Positions 26,620 through 35,136 of a DNA stretch of 64,000 nt are shown one piece after another. The notes beneath the pieces were generated by a model that was not told the origin of the DNA, ran no database searches, and worked only from the letters and a program-made list of their open reading frames with translations. The DNA is from Microbacterium maritypicum (lineage in GTDB: Bacteria > Actinomycetota > Actinomycetes > Actinomycetales > Microbacteriaceae): contig NZ_WAAQ01000002.1 in NCBI RefSeq assembly GCF_008868125.1, positions 124,001 through 188,000 on the forward strand, in the 5' to 3' direction. The translations under genes were made by a program, and so were the position numbers. The first letter of the stretch is position 1. Each line of letters starts with the position of its first letter.

Positions 26620-26705
26620 TCGCCGAGACCCACGCCCCTCGCCGAGGCCCACTGCCGCCGACTTCTGCGGCGATGGGTCTGGCGGGCGAGCGTGGGTCTC
26701 GGCGA
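26620..26705. terminator. Long inverted repeat between convergent GH3 and soxR genes
   Basis: TCGCCGAGACCCACGC (26620-26635) pairs perfectly with GCGTGGGTCTCGGCGA (26690-26705). Nested inside is GCCGC..GCGGC around 26654-26671, and GCCGAGGCCCA near 26641 echoes the outer arm. The element sits between two convergent genes and probably ends transcription from both sides. Confidence 0.65.
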
Positions 26706-26728
26706 TAGTGACGCGGCGACGCGAGGGT

Positions 26729-27178
26729 TCAGTCCTGCAGGCGCTGGGGGCCGGCGCCCTGGGTGCCCAGGGCGTCGTCGGGGTTGAGCAGGCCGCACGC
26801 CTTCATCGACAGGCAGCCGCAGCCGATGCATCCGGTGAGTTCGCGTTCGAGTCGTTCGATGCCCTCACGGCGCTTCTCGAGTTCGCGCTTCCAGCGCCTC
26901 GAGGCCCGCTGCCAGTCGGCGTGGCTCGGAGTCTCGGTCAGGGGCACGTCGGCGAAAGCCGTCTGCACGTCGGACAGCGGGATGCCGAGGCGTTTGGCGA
27001 CCGTGATGAGCGAGACGCGGCGCAGCATGTGCCGGGCGTAGCGGCGCTGGTTCCCGGGAGTGCGGGTCGAGGCGATGAGACCGAGCGACTCGTAGAAGTG
27101 CAGAGCGGAAGCGGCGACTCCGGTGCGCCTGGTCATCTCACCGATCGTCAGCGGCTCGTCGGGTGCGTGCGGACTCAT
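26729..27178 (-). CDS. soxR: Redox-sensing MerR-family activator SoxR
   Basis: 149 residues. The MerR HTH ([26 protein letters not shown]) is followed by the dimer helix and, at residues 117-128, [12 protein letters not shown], the CxxCxCx5C cluster motif that binds the [2Fe-2S] centre of SoxR. About 20 residues follow the last cysteine, as in actinobacterial SoxR. It diverges from the fdxA operon and the shared promoter carries a perfect sox box. Its own -10 (TATACT on the minus strand, 27206-27211) lies inside that box, which predicts autoregulation. Confidence 0.95.
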   Translation of the reverse strand: MSPHAPDEPLTIGEMTRRTGVAASALHFYESLGLIASTRTPGNQRRYARHMLRRVSLITVAKRLGIPLSDVQTAFADVPLTETPSHADWQRASRRWKRELEKRREGIERLERELTGCIGCGCLSMKACGLLNPDDALGTQGAGPQRLQD

Positions 27179-27196
27179 CCCGGTGCCTTCCTCGAT

Positions 27197-27233
27197 TTGA
27201 CCTCAAGTATACTTGAGGTTTTACGGTTGTCAG
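27197..27233. promoter_or_regulatory. SoxR box with 19-bp-spacer promoter for fdxA and overlapping soxR promoter
   Basis: CCTCAAGTATACTTGAGG at 27201-27218 is a perfect 18-bp palindrome and matches the classical SoxR box (CCTCAAG-N4-CTTGAGG). On the plus strand TTGACC (27197-27202) and TACGGT (27222-27227) are 19 bp apart, the over-long spacer that MerR-family activators correct by twisting DNA. On the minus strand CTGACA (27228-27233) and TATACT (27206-27211) have a 16-bp spacer and would drive soxR, blocked by bound SoxR. Confidence 0.85.
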
Positions 27234-27295
27234 GTGGCCCCGATACGGGCCGAACGACCGAACGAGGACAGCGTGACCCGAACGAAGACCCCGCG

Positions 27296-27622
27296 ATGAC
27301 CTATGTGATCGCTCTGCCGTGCGTCGATGTGAAGGACAAGGCCTGCATCGACGAATGTCCCGTCGACTGCATCTACGAGGGCGAGCGGTCGCTCTACATC
27401 CACCCGGATGAGTGCGTGGACTGCGGTGCCTGCGAGCCGGTCTGCCCCGTCGAGGCCATCTACTACGAAGACGATCTGCCCGACGAGTGGCAGGACTACT
27501 ACAAGGCCAACGTCGAGTTCTTCGACGAGATCGGATCTCCCGGAGGCGCCGCGAAGACGGGGATGCTCGCCTTCGACCACCCGATCATCGCCGCGCTCGC
27601 ACCCCAGGGAGAACACGCATGA
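27296..27622 (+). CDS. fdxA: Seven-iron (3Fe-4S/4Fe-4S) ferredoxin
   Basis: 108 residues, normal for the FdxA type. [20 protein letters not shown] provides the N-terminal cluster ligands and [20 protein letters not shown] the second set; the C-terminal 50 residues ([18 protein letters not shown]) are the usual extension. It is a soluble low-potential electron carrier, here first in an operon with its likely reductase. The expected transcript start is about 60 nt upstream, downstream of the SoxR box. The stop overlaps the fprA ATG by four bases. Confidence 0.95.
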   Translation: MTYVIALPCVDVKDKACIDECPVDCIYEGERSLYIHPDECVDCGACEPVCPVEAIYYEDDLPDEWQDYYKANVEFFDEIGSPGGAAKTGMLAFDHPIIAALAPQGEHA

Positions 27623-28977
27623 CCGTCGCCGAACCCCGCATCGCCATCGTCGGGGCGGGCCCTGCGGGCATCTACGCCGCCGACATCCTGCTCGGCCGCG
27701 TGCCGAACGCGTCGATCGACCTGTTCGAGAAGCTGCCGGCGCCCTACGGCCTGGTCCGCTACGGCGTCGCCCCCGACCATCCGCGCATCCGCAAGATCAC
27801 CGATGCGCTGCACGAGGTGCTCGTGAACCCGCGCATCCGGCTGCGGTGCAACGTCGAGATCGGCGTCGACGTCGGGATCGATGAGCTGCGTGCGGCGTAC
27901 GACGGGGTGATCGTGGCGACGGGGGCCGACCTCGACGTCGCCCTCGACATCCCCGGCATCGATCTGCCCGGATCCTTCGGCGCGGCCGACTTCGTCGCCT
28001 GGTACGACGGGCACCCTGATGCGCCGCGCACCTGGCCTCTCACGGCGGAGACGGTGGCCGTGCTCGGTGCGGGCAACGTGGCGCTCGACGTGACGAGGAT
28101 CCTCGCCACGCACGCCTCGGCGCTGACCCGCACCGACACTCCGGATGCCGTGCTCGATCAGCTCGCGGCCAGCCCGCTGCGCGACGTGCACCTGTTCGCC
28201 CGTCGGGGCCCCGCCGACGTGCGGTTCTCGGCCATGGAGCTGCGAGAGCTCGCCGAGCAGGACGATGTCGACGTGATCGTCGACCCGGAGGAGCTCGCTC
28301 TCGACGAGCACGCCGAGCGGATGGTCGCCCAGTTCTCGCAGCGCCGCATCATCGTGCGCACGATGACCGAGTGGGCGGCCCTCGATCCGGCGAGCCGCAC
28401 CGCCTCGCGCCGCATCCACCTGCACCTGCGGCAGCGCCCGGTGCGACTGCTCGGCTCCGACGCCGTGACAGGCATCGAGATGGAGCGCACCGCCTCCGAC
28501 GAGCTGGGCCGGATGGTCGGTACCGGGCACCTGCTGCGCTATGAGGTCGGGGCGGTCTATCGTGCCGTGGGCTACCGCTCGACCCCTGTTCCAGGGATGC
28601 CGTTCGACGGCGATCTCGGCGTCGTGCCGCACGTCGAGGGACGCGTCGTGGACGCGGAGGGCGCACCGATCCCGCGGCTGTACGCGACCGGCTGGATCAA
28701 GCGCGGTCCGGTCGGGCTGATCGGCTCGACCAAATCGGACGCCGCGCAGACCATCGGACATCTCGTGGACGACCTCGACGCCCTGGAGCGCGAGGCCCGC
28801 GACGACGACCCGATCGCGCATCTCACCCACGCCGTCGACTTCGACGGGTGGCTGCGCATCGATGCGGCCGAGCGCAGCGCCGGCGCCGACCGCGGTCGCG
28901 AGCGGACCAAGCTCGTCGAGCGTGAGGAGATGCTGATGCATGCCAAGCAGGAACAGATGATGGAGGCCGGCCGATGA
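27619..28977 (+). CDS. fprA: Ferredoxin-NADP(+) reductase, adrenodoxin-reductase type
   Basis: 452 residues, close to mycobacterial Fpr[18 protein letters not shown] (about 9) binds [20 protein letters not shown] (about 42) is the family signature, [17 protein letters not shown] (about 149) binds NADPH, and [21 protein letters not shown] near the C-terminus closes the FAD site. It should pass electrons between NADPH and the FdxA ferredoxin encoded just upstream. It overlaps both neighbours by four bases, so the three genes are tightly coupled. Confidence 0.95.
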   Translation: MTVAEPRIAIVGAGPAGIYAADILLGRVPNASIDLFEKLPAPYGLVRYGVAPDHPRIRKITDALHEVLVNPRIRLRCNVEIGVDVGIDELRAAYDGVIVATGADLDVALDIPGIDLPGSFGAADFVAWYDGHPDAPRTWPLTAETVAVLGAGNVALDVTRILATHASALTRTDTPDAVLDQLAASPLRDVHLFARRGPADVRFSAMELRELAEQDDVDVIVDPEELALDEHAERMVAQFSQRRIIVRTMTEWAALDPASRTASRRIHLHLRQRPVRLLGSDAVTGIEMERTASDELGRMVGTGHLLRYEVGAVYRAVGYRSTPVPGMPFDGDLGVVPHVEGRVVDAEGAPIPRLYATGWIKRGPVGLIGSTKSDAAQTIGHLVDDLDALEREARDDDPIAHLTHAVDFDGWLRIDAAERSAGADRGRERTKLVEREEMLMHAKQEQMMEAGR

Positions 28978-29483
28978 CCGCAACACCCGTACCCACCCCG
29001 ATCGGCGAGGCGCTCAAGGCCGCGTTCCGCACGCACCCCGCCGGCGTCGCGATCATCACCGCGAGCACACCCGAGGGCCCGGTCGGTCTCACGGCGTCGA
29101 GTGTCGCCTCTGTGGCGGTCGACCCTGCCGCGATCGTGTTCTCCGTGACCCGTGCCACCGGTTCCGCCGGGGCGATCCTGGGGGCTGCGACCTTCGTGGT
29201 GCACCTGATCGACGACGAGCATGCCGACCTCGCGCAGAGCTTCGCCGTGAGCGGCTCCGAGCGATTCACGCCCGAGCAGGGGTGGGCCGCACTGCCGACC
29301 GGAGAGCCTCATCTCCCCGAGGCCAGGGCGGCGCTGCGCTGTCGGACGATCCAGACCGTGGCGGTCGGCTCGTCGACCGTCGTCATCGCCGAGGTCATCG
29401 ACGTGCTGGCAGGGCCGACCGGCCGCCCGCTCGTCTACCTCGACCGCCGCTTCCACGCCCTTCCGAGCGACACCCACCACTGA
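28974..29483 (+). CDS. Flavin reductase family protein
   Basis: 169 residues of the FMN-binding split-barrel fold. FRTHPAGVAIITASTPEGPVG (about 15) and SVASVAVDPAAIVFSV (about 42) are typical of the small flavin reductases that feed two-component monooxygenases. It should use NAD(P)H to reduce free or bound flavin. The ATG overlaps the fprA stop and sodA follows 12 bp later, placing it within the SoxR-controlled group. Confidence 0.85.
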   Translation: MTATPVPTPIGEALKAAFRTHPAGVAIITASTPEGPVGLTASSVASVAVDPAAIVFSVTRATGSAGAILGAATFVVHLIDDEHADLAQSFAVSGSERFTPEQGWAALPTGEPHLPEARAALRCRTIQTVAVGSSTVVIAEVIDVLAGPTGRPLVYLDRRFHALPSDTHH

Positions 29484-29495
29484 AAGGAAGACGTC

Positions 29496-30125
29496 ATGTC
29501 CACTCTCTACACGCTCCCTGAGCTGCCCTACGACTACTCGGCCCTCGAGCCGCACATCTCGGGCAAGATCATGGAGCTGCACCACTCCAAGCACCACCAG
29601 ACCTACGTGACCGGTGCGAACACCGCGCTCGAGCAGCTCGCGACCGCTCGCAGCGCCGGCGACCTCGCGAACGTCAACAAGCTCGAGAAGGACCTCGCGT
29701 TCAACCTCGGCGGCCACATCAACCACTCGGTGTTCTGGCAGAACCTCTCGCCCGAGGGCGGCGGCGCCCCCGAGGGCGAGCTGGAGGCCGCGCTGGTCGA
29801 CGCGTTCGGGTCGATCGAGGCCTTCCGCGCGCACTTCACCGCGACCGCGCTCGGCGTGCAGGGATCGGGCTGGGCCGTGCTGGCGTGGGACAGCGTCGGA
29901 GCGCGCCCCGTGATCTTCCAGCTGTTCGACCAGCAGGGCAATGCCCCGCTCGGCGTCACCCCGCTGCTGCAGCTGGACGTCTGGGAGCACGCGTACTACC
30001 TCGACTACCTCAACGTGCGCGCCGACTACGTCAAGGCGTTCTGGGAGCTGGTGAACTGGCCCGACGTGCAGCGTCGCTTCGAGGCGGCCCGCACGGCGAC
30101 GAAGGGTCTCATCGTCGCGAGCTGA
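29496..30125 (+). CDS. sodA: Superoxide dismutase (Mn/Fe)
   Basis: 209 residues, full length. [17 protein letters not shown] supplies an N-terminal metal-ligand histidine, [15 protein letters not shown] the second, and [20 protein letters not shown] the aspartate and last histidine. The QQGN and [10 protein letters not shown] blocks fit the manganese type better than the iron type. No signal peptide, so cytoplasmic. GAAAGGAAG precedes the ATG. It is the fourth gene after the SoxR box; a promoter of its own in the 12-bp gap is unlikely. Confidence 0.95.
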   Translation: MSTLYTLPELPYDYSALEPHISGKIMELHHSKHHQTYVTGANTALEQLATARSAGDLANVNKLEKDLAFNLGGHINHSVFWQNLSPEGGGAPEGELEAALVDAFGSIEAFRAHFTATALGVQGSGWAVLAWDSVGARPVIFQLFDQQGNAPLGVTPLLQLDVWEHAYYLDYLNVRADYVKAFWELVNWPDVQRRFEAARTATKGLIVAS

Positions 30126-30179
30126 CCGTGATGCACGGCCGGCCGCGAGTATCTGCGCGACCGGCCGTGCTCGCGGTCA
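30123..30179. terminator. Hairpin between convergent sodA and the CstR-like gene
   Basis: GCACGGCCGG (30133-30142) pairs perfectly with CCGGCCGTGC (30161-30170), and outside it TGACCG (30123-30128) can pair with CGGTCA (30174-30179). The structure fills the gap between the convergent genes and touches the end of both, so it probably terminates in both directions. Confidence 0.65.
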
Positions 30180-30464
30180 CGCGAGGGAGAGGAACAGCCT
30201 CTCCAGTTCGGCCATCGACACCCCACCGGTGTCGGTGGCCGTCTCCGCCTCCGCCTCCGGGTCGGTCAGGCACTCCTTCATGGCGGAGGCGATGATCTGG
30301 AAGCCCGCCTTGTCGAGCGCCGAGGTGACGGCGGCGAGCTGTGTGACCACCGCGCGGCAGTCGCCTCCGCTTTCGACGGCGGCGATCACGGCCCCGAGCT
30401 GTCCCTGCGCGCGCTTGAGTCGATTGACGATCTTGCGCTGAGTCTCGGCGTCTGCGGATGACAT
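30177..30464 (-). CDS. CsoR-family repressor of the CstR (persulfide-sensing) type
   Basis: 95 residues of the all-helical CsoR/RcnR fold (KIVNRLKRAQGQLGAVIAAV). Two cysteines are conserved at 36 (GGDC) and 65 (MKEC). In copper-sensing CsoR a histidine at the position of residue 61 completes the copper site; here that residue is Ala, as expected for CstR, which forms sulfur bridges between the two cysteines. The divergent operon encodes a CoA-disulfide reductase-rhodanese fusion, which supports sulfur sensing. A long perfect operator lies 32 bp upstream of the start. Confidence 0.85.
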   Translation of the reverse strand: MSSADAETQRKIVNRLKRAQGQLGAVIAAVESGGDCRAVVTQLAAVTSALDKAGFQIIASAMKECLTDPEAEAETATDTGGVSMAELERLFLSLA

Positions 30465-30495
30465 GTTCGCTCCCTGAGTGTCGGCTGGACTTCTC

Positions 30496-30542
30496 ACTAT
30501 ACCCCCTGGGGTATAGTGAGACCCAGATACCCGTGGGGGTAT
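30496..30542. promoter_or_regulatory. Two CsoR/CstR-family operators
   Basis: The first site (30496-30517) is a 22-bp palindrome with arms ACTATACCCC and GGGGTATAGT around CT. The second (30527-30542) reads ATACCCGTGGGGGTAT. The centres are 28 bp apart. AT-flanked C/G tracts of this form are the known operator type of CsoR-family repressors. The TATAGT end of site one can serve as a -10 for the rightward operon, so binding would block both divergent promoters. Confidence 0.85.
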
Positions 30543-30561
30543 CGGTGAGGAGTCGAGAACA

Positions 30562-30726
30562 ATGTGCCGAGCAGTCCGTTGCAAGACCTGTGGCAAGACG
30601 ACCTGGGCGGGGTGCGGTGAGCACGTCGACGCTGTGCGGCGAACGGTTCCCGCATCGCAGTGGTGTTCCGGGCACCCGAAGGAGCAGACGCAGCGCGGCT
30701 TCTTCTCGCGGATGTTCCAGCGATGA
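30562..30726 (+). CDS. 54-residue Cys-rich small protein in the CstR-controlled operon
   Basis: A small gene with ATG at 30562 and TGA at 30724-30726. The product has cysteines at 2, 7, 10, 18 and 35 and histidines at 21 and 38; CKTCGKTTWAGCGEH looks like a zinc ribbon or metal/sulfur-binding knuckle. It ends in a basic RGFFSRMFQR tail. GGTGAGGAG lies about 8 nt upstream of the start. The stop overlaps the next ATG (ATGA), which strongly supports translation. I cannot name a function; its position suggests a part in handling reactive sulfur. Confidence 0.8.
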   Translation: MCRAVRCKTCGKTTWAGCGEHVDAVRRTVPASQWCSGHPKEQTQRGFFSRMFQR

Positions 30727-32369
30727 CGTCCGCCGAACCGCTCACGGTCGTCATCGTCGGCGGTGTCGCCGGGGGGATGTCCGCGGCTGCGCGCCTGCGC
30801 CGGCTCGACGAGCACGCGCAGATCGTGGTCTTCGAACGCGGACCCGAGGTCTCCTACGCGAACTGCGGGCTGCCCTATTACGTGGGAGGCGCGATCGCAG
30901 AACGCGAGTCGCTGCTCCTGCAGACGCCCCCGTCGCTGCGCAGCCGCTTCCGACTCGACGTCCGCGTGCGTCACGATGTCGTGCGCGTGGACACCGCCCA
31001 GAAGGTGGTCGAGGTCATGGACGTCGACACCGGGCACCGCTTCACGCAGCGCTACGACACGCTGATCCTCGCCACCGGTGCGCGCCCGCGGCGGGATGAG
31101 CCCCTCTCCGACGTCCCCGTCCGCAGTCTGCGGACGGTCGAAGACGCGGACGTGATCGATGCGTCGCTCTCACGCCCCGGAGTGCCGGTGGTGGTCGTCG
31201 GCGGTGGCTACACGGGCCTGGAAGCGGTCGAGAACCTCGTCGCACGGGGAGCGTCGGTCACCCTCGTGCAGCGGGGGCCCCACCTGCTCTCTCCTCTCGA
31301 TGCGGAGATGGCCGCCCCGATAGCCGCCGAGATCCGTGCGCGCGGTGTCGACGTGCGCCTCGGGGTCGAGGTCGCCACGGCGGGGAGCGGCGCCGTCACG
31401 CTCAGCGACGGGTCGTCGGTCGCCGCGGAACTGGTCATCGATGCCTCCGGCGTCGTACCGGAGACGGCGCTGGCGGAGGGCGCCGGCATCCGCCTCGGTG
31501 AGACCGGCGGCATCGCGGTCGATTCGATGTGCCGCACGAGCGCGCCCGACGTGTTCGCTGTGGGAGACGGCGTCGAGAAGCTCGAGCTCGTGGGCGGTGA
31601 CACGGCTCTCATCACCATGGCCGGCCTCGCGAACCGACACGGCCGCATGGTGGCCGATCTCATCGCGGGGCGGACCGAGACGGTGCGACCCGCACTCGGC
31701 ACCGGGATCGTCCGCGTGTTCGGGATCGCCGCGGCGAAGGTGGGGTGGAGTGAACGGCAGCTCCGGGCGGCGGGGCGCGAGTTCTACGTCGTGCACGTGC
31801 ACCCCGGATCCCATGCGGGGTACTACCCCGGTGCCGAGACGCTGTCGATGAAGCTGCTCGCCGACCCTGGATCCGACGCCATCCTCGGGGTGCAGATCGT
31901 CGGGCGGGACGGTGTGGACAAGCGGATCGACGTGGTGGCGACGGCCATGCAGGCCGGCATGCCCGCGGCCGAGCTCGCGCATCTCGAGCTCGCCTACGCG
32001 CCGCAGTTCGGCTCGGCGAAGGACGCGGTGAACATCCTCGGCTACGTCGCGGAGAACACCCGCACCGGCACCACTCCGACGATCCAGTGGCATGAGCTCG
32101 AGGCCGCGCAGGCGGCGGGAGCCACCTTGATCGACGTGCGCTCGCCCGCGGAGTTCGCGGCCGGGGCGATTCCCGGTGCCCTCAACGTGCCGGTCGATGA
32201 GCTCAGGGATCGGCGGGACGAACTGCCGGACGGGCCCGTCGTGGTCCACTGCCAGGTCGGATTGCGCGGGCACATCGCCACCCGGATCCTCCGGCAGTAC
32301 GGTGTCGACGCGCGCAACCTCGACGGCGGCTATCGCACCTGGCGCGACGCCACCCTGCTTCGCGGCTAG
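30723..32369 (+). CDS. CoA-disulfide reductase-like flavoprotein with C-terminal rhodanese domain
   Basis: 548 residues. VVIVGGVAGGMSAAARLRRL binds FAD, and Cys48 in YANCGLPYYVGG is the active-site cysteine of the CoA-disulfide reductase group. VVVVGGGYTGLEAVENLV (about 158) binds NAD(P)H. Residues of about 455-548 are a rhodanese domain with the loop HCQVGLRG (Cys near 510). Such fusions reduce CoA persulfide or disulfide and move sulfane sulfur. It follows the 54-residue gene with a four-base overlap. Its stop shares CTAG with the stop of the convergent lacI-type gene. Confidence 0.92.
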   Translation: MTSAEPLTVVIVGGVAGGMSAAARLRRLDEHAQIVVFERGPEVSYANCGLPYYVGGAIAERESLLLQTPPSLRSRFRLDVRVRHDVVRVDTAQKVVEVMDVDTGHRFTQRYDTLILATGARPRRDEPLSDVPVRSLRTVEDADVIDASLSRPGVPVVVVGGGYTGLEAVENLVARGASVTLVQRGPHLLSPLDAEMAAPIAAEIRARGVDVRLGVEVATAGSGAVTLSDGSSVAAELVIDASGVVPETALAEGAGIRLGETGGIAVDSMCRTSAPDVFAVGDGVEKLELVGGDTALITMAGLANRHGRMVADLIAGRTETVRPALGTGIVRVFGIAAAKVGWSERQLRAAGREFYVVHVHPGSHAGYYPGAETLSMKLLADPGSDAILGVQIVGRDGVDKRIDVVATAMQAGMPAAELAHLELAYAPQFGSAKDAVNILGYVAENTRTGTTPTIQWHELEAAQAAGATLIDVRSPAEFAAGAIPGALNVPVDELRDRRDELPDGPVVVHCQVGLRGHIATRILRQYGVDARNLDGGYRTWRDATLLRG

Positions 32370-33373
32370 AGCAGGCGCGCGGTCGTCCCGCGCACGTTCA
32401 GCTCGTAGGGCAGCGCCGAGGGGATGTGCACGGCATCCGGGGTGGCGAGCTTCGCAAGCACCGCATCCGCTGCCCGCTCTCCCTGTCCGAGCGGGAACTG
32501 ATCGACCGTGGTCAGGCGGAAGAACTCGCCGAGCTCGTGCCCGTCGATGCCGACGATCGACAGCTCCTCCGGCACGCTGAAGCCGAGGTCGCGAGCCGCG
32601 AGCAGGGCGCCGATGGCCATCTCATCCGACGCCGCGAACACCGCGGTCGGGCGGGGTCCCGGGCGTCCGAGCAGCTGCTTGGCCGCCCGGTATCCGCCCT
32701 CGACCGTGAAGTCGGCTGGTTCGAGGAAGGCATGGTTCAGGGGGAGGCCGGCCTTCGCCAGAGCCTTCTCGAAGCCCAGGCGGCGGTTGGTCGGGATGTG
32801 GAAGTCGATGTCGAACTCGGGGTTCGCCCCGATGTGCGCGATGTCGGTGTGGCCGAGGCTGATCAGGTGCTCGGTCGCCAGCTGCGCGACCGCGACGTCG
32901 TCGACCGTGAGGGTGTCGAGCTTCGGGTTCGGACCGCCGATCGCGATCACGGGAAGCCCGAGGTCGAGCAGGTACTGCGTCTCGTCCTCGTCGAGCTCGA
33001 TCGACACCGCGATCACGGCATCCACGCGCTGTCGACGCAGGAACGTGTCGAACACGTGGCGGCGCACGTCCTTGTCGGCGGTGATGTTGTACAGCGTGAT
33101 GTCGTAGCCCGCGCGCATGAGAGCGGCGGAGACGCCGGAGAGCACCGTGCTGAAGAACCACCGGTCGAGGAAGGGGACGATCACGCCGACGTTGCGGGTG
33201 CGACCGGAGGCCAGGCTCGACGCGCGCGACGAGACGACGTAGCCGAGCGACTGCGCCGCGGCCTGCACCCTCTCCTTCGCGGACTCGGACACATGGCCGC
33301 GTCCGCTCAGTGCGCGCGAGACGGTCGCGGTGGAGACTCCGGCGAGCCGGGCGACCTCATCGATGCTGGCCAT
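32366..33373 (-). CDS. LacI-family regulator, probably of the GH13 alpha-glucosidase
   Basis: 335 residues. The HTH SIDEVARLAGVSTATVSRALSG is followed by the hinge and a periplasmic-binding-protein-like sugar domain (NVGVIVPFLDRWFFSTVL onward). It is encoded just downstream of a GH13 alpha-glucosidase on the same strand, and a LacI-type operator lies at the glucosidase start, so maltose or an isomaltose-type sugar is the likely inducer. AAGGAAC precedes the ATG. The gene and the convergent flavoprotein gene end in the same four bases. Confidence 0.92.
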   Translation of the reverse strand: MASIDEVARLAGVSTATVSRALSGRGHVSESAKERVQAAAQSLGYVVSSRASSLASGRTRNVGVIVPFLDRWFFSTVLSGVSAALMRAGYDITLYNITADKDVRRHVFDTFLRRQRVDAVIAVSIELDEDETQYLLDLGLPVIAIGGPNPKLDTLTVDDVAVAQLATEHLISLGHTDIAHIGANPEFDIDFHIPTNRRLGFEKALAKAGLPLNHAFLEPADFTVEGGYRAAKQLLGRPGPRPTAVFAASDEMAIGALLAARDLGFSVPEELSIVGIDGHELGEFFRLTTVDQFPLGQGERAADAVLAKLATPDAVHIPSALPYELNVRGTTARLL

Positions 33374-33395
33374 GTGTTCCTTCTCGAAAAGTGCT

Positions 33396-33450
33396 CCGGT
33401 CGCGATTCCTGTCGTCTCACGAGGGAGTGAGCGGCAGGAATCGCGACCGG
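33396..33450. repeat. Covarying intergenic palindrome, copy 1
   Basis: CCGGTCGCGATTCCTGTCG (33396-33414) pairs with CGGCAGGAATCGCGACCGG (33432-33450); one G-T wobble breaks the 19-bp stem. The loop holds a smaller CTCAC/GTGAG stem. It lies between the alpha-glucosidase stop and the lacI-type start. Related copies lie at 40132-40186 and 54983-55041. It may act as terminator or attenuator for the glucosidase message. Confidence 0.75.
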
Positions 33451-33459
33451 AAGGGCCTG

Positions 33460-35130
33460 TCAGGCCTGGATTGCGGTGGTGTACCAGACGGCGGTGTCGA
33501 CCGGGATCGATGCGCCTTCGAACGGCTGGCTCTGCAGGATCACGAGGGCATCGGCCGGCAGGTCGATCGGCGCGGTGCCGAGGTTCGCGACCACGTGTAC
33601 GTCACCGCGGCGGAAGGCCACCGCGTCGGGACCGGCGTCCTCCCAGACCAGCGAGCCGCTGCCGAAGCCGTGCTCACGACGAGCGGCCAGCAGACGCTTG
33701 TACAGCGCGAGCGTCGACGAGGGGTCGACCTCCTCGACATCGCGGGCGTAGGCCGACCAGTCGGCGGGCTGCGGGAGCCACGAGAGACCGGTGTCGTTGA
33801 AGCCGAAGGCCGGAGCCTCCGCCTCCCACGGCAGCGGTACGCGGCATCCGTCGCGTCCGTAGCGCTCGCCGTTCGTGCGGAACCAGGTCGGGTCCTGACG
33901 GTACTCGTCCGGGATCTCCATGGCTTCGGGCAGCCCGAGCTCCTCGCCCTGGTACAGGTACGAGGAACCGGGCAGTGCCAGCATGAGCGTGGTCGCGGCG
34001 CGGGCGCGAGCCAGGCCGATCGCGGTGTCCGGCTTGCTCGGGGTGTTCGGGCCGATGCCCTCGCCCTGGGGGTTCTCGGCGGTCAGCGCGAGGCGCGAGG
34101 CGTGGCGCACGACGTCGTGGTTCGACAGCACCCAGGTGCTGGGGGCGCCCACCGCGCCGAAGTCGTCGAGGGACTCGCGGATGACATCGCCCAGCGCCTT
34201 CGCATCCCACGGCGTCATCAGATACGGGAAGTTGAAGGTCTGGTGCATCTCGTCCGGACGCACCCAGAGAGCGGTCTGCTTGAGCGTCGGCATCCAGGCC
34301 TCGCCGCACAGCGCGCGGTCGCCGTCGTACTCGGCGAGCACCTTGTGCCAGTCGCGGTAGATGTCGTGCACGCCGTCCTGGCCCCAGTACGGCACGTTCG
34401 ACTCGCCGCCGCCCATGGAGTCGGCATCGCTCGGGGGCGTGTAGTCGGGCAGGCCGTCGGCCTTGATCATGCCGTGCGCCACGTCGACGCGGAAGCCGTC
34501 GACACCGCGGTCGAGCCAGAAGCGCAGGATGGAGCGGAACTCCTCGCGCACCTCTTCATTGGTCCAGTCGAAGTCGGGCTGGGTGGCGTCGAAGATGTGC
34601 AGGTACCACTGGCCGGGGGTGCCGTCGGCCTCGACGACGCGCTCCCACATGCCGCCGCCGAACACCGACTCCCAGTTGTTCGGCGGAAGCTCGCCGTTCT
34701 CGCCCTTGCCGTCGCGGAAGATGTAGCGCGCGCGCTCGGGGCTTCCCGGCGCGGCCTTCAGTGCCTGCTGGAACCAGACGTGCTGGTCGGAGGAGTGGTT
34801 CGGCACCAGGTCGACCACCACGCGGATGTTGCGTGCGTGGGCCGCTTCGAGCATGTCGTCGAAGTCGGCGAGCGTGCCGAACAGCGGGTCGACGTCGCGG
34901 TAGTCGGCCACGTCGTAGCCGGCGTCACGCTGCGGGCTGGTCATGAACGGGCTCAGCCAGATCGCGTCGACGCCGAGCTCCTGCAGGGCGTCGAGCCGGC
35001 TGGTGATGCCCGGCAGGTCGCCGATGCCGTCACCCGAGGCATCCGCGAAGGAACGGGGGTAGATCTGGTAGATGACGGCGCTGCGCCACCACTCGGAACC
35101 GGGGGCTGCGATCTGCTCAAGCTGTGCCAT
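33460..35130 (-). CDS. Glycoside hydrolase family 13 alpha-glucosidase
   Basis: 556 residues, cytoplasmic, of the oligo-1,6-glucosidase/alpha-glucosidase group. VIYQIYPRSFADASGDGIGD opens the barrel and VVVDLVPNHSS (about 104) is conserved region I. Asp216 in GFRVDVAHG is the nucleophile, Glu277 in CGEAW the acid/base and Asp339 in SNHD the third carboxylate. TAGCCT on the minus strand lies 6 nt before the ATG at 35130, predicting a leaderless message, and a LacI-type operator adjoins that box. The downstream LacI-type gene is the likely regulator. Confidence 0.93.
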   Translation of the reverse strand: MAQLEQIAAPGSEWWRSAVIYQIYPRSFADASGDGIGDLPGITSRLDALQELGVDAIWLSPFMTSPQRDAGYDVADYRDVDPLFGTLADFDDMLEAAHARNIRVVVDLVPNHSSDQHVWFQQALKAAPGSPERARYIFRDGKGENGELPPNNWESVFGGGMWERVVEADGTPGQWYLHIFDATQPDFDWTNEEVREEFRSILRFWLDRGVDGFRVDVAHGMIKADGLPDYTPPSDADSMGGGESNVPYWGQDGVHDIYRDWHKVLAEYDGDRALCGEAWMPTLKQTALWVRPDEMHQTFNFPYLMTPWDAKALGDVIRESLDDFGAVGAPSTWVLSNHDVVRHASRLALTAENPQGEGIGPNTPSKPDTAIGLARARAATTLMLALPGSSYLYQGEELGLPEAMEIPDEYRQDPTWFRTNGERYGRDGCRVPLPWEAEAPAFGFNDTGLSWLPQPADWSAYARDVEEVDPSSTLALYKRLLAARREHGFGSGSLVWEDAGPDAVAFRRGDVHVVANLGTAPIDLPADALVILQSQPFEGASIPVDTAVWYTTAIQA

Positions 35131-35136
35131 GGGAAC

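Noticed and set aside
30177..30464. Copper-sensing CsoR assignment
   Set aside because: The histidine ligand position is Ala, and no copper ATPase or chaperone gene is near; the neighbours are sulfur-handling genes.
33396..33450. Intergenic palindromes considered as insertion-sequence ends
   Set aside because: No transposase gene or target-site duplication lies within reach of any copy; each stands alone in a short gap between genes.
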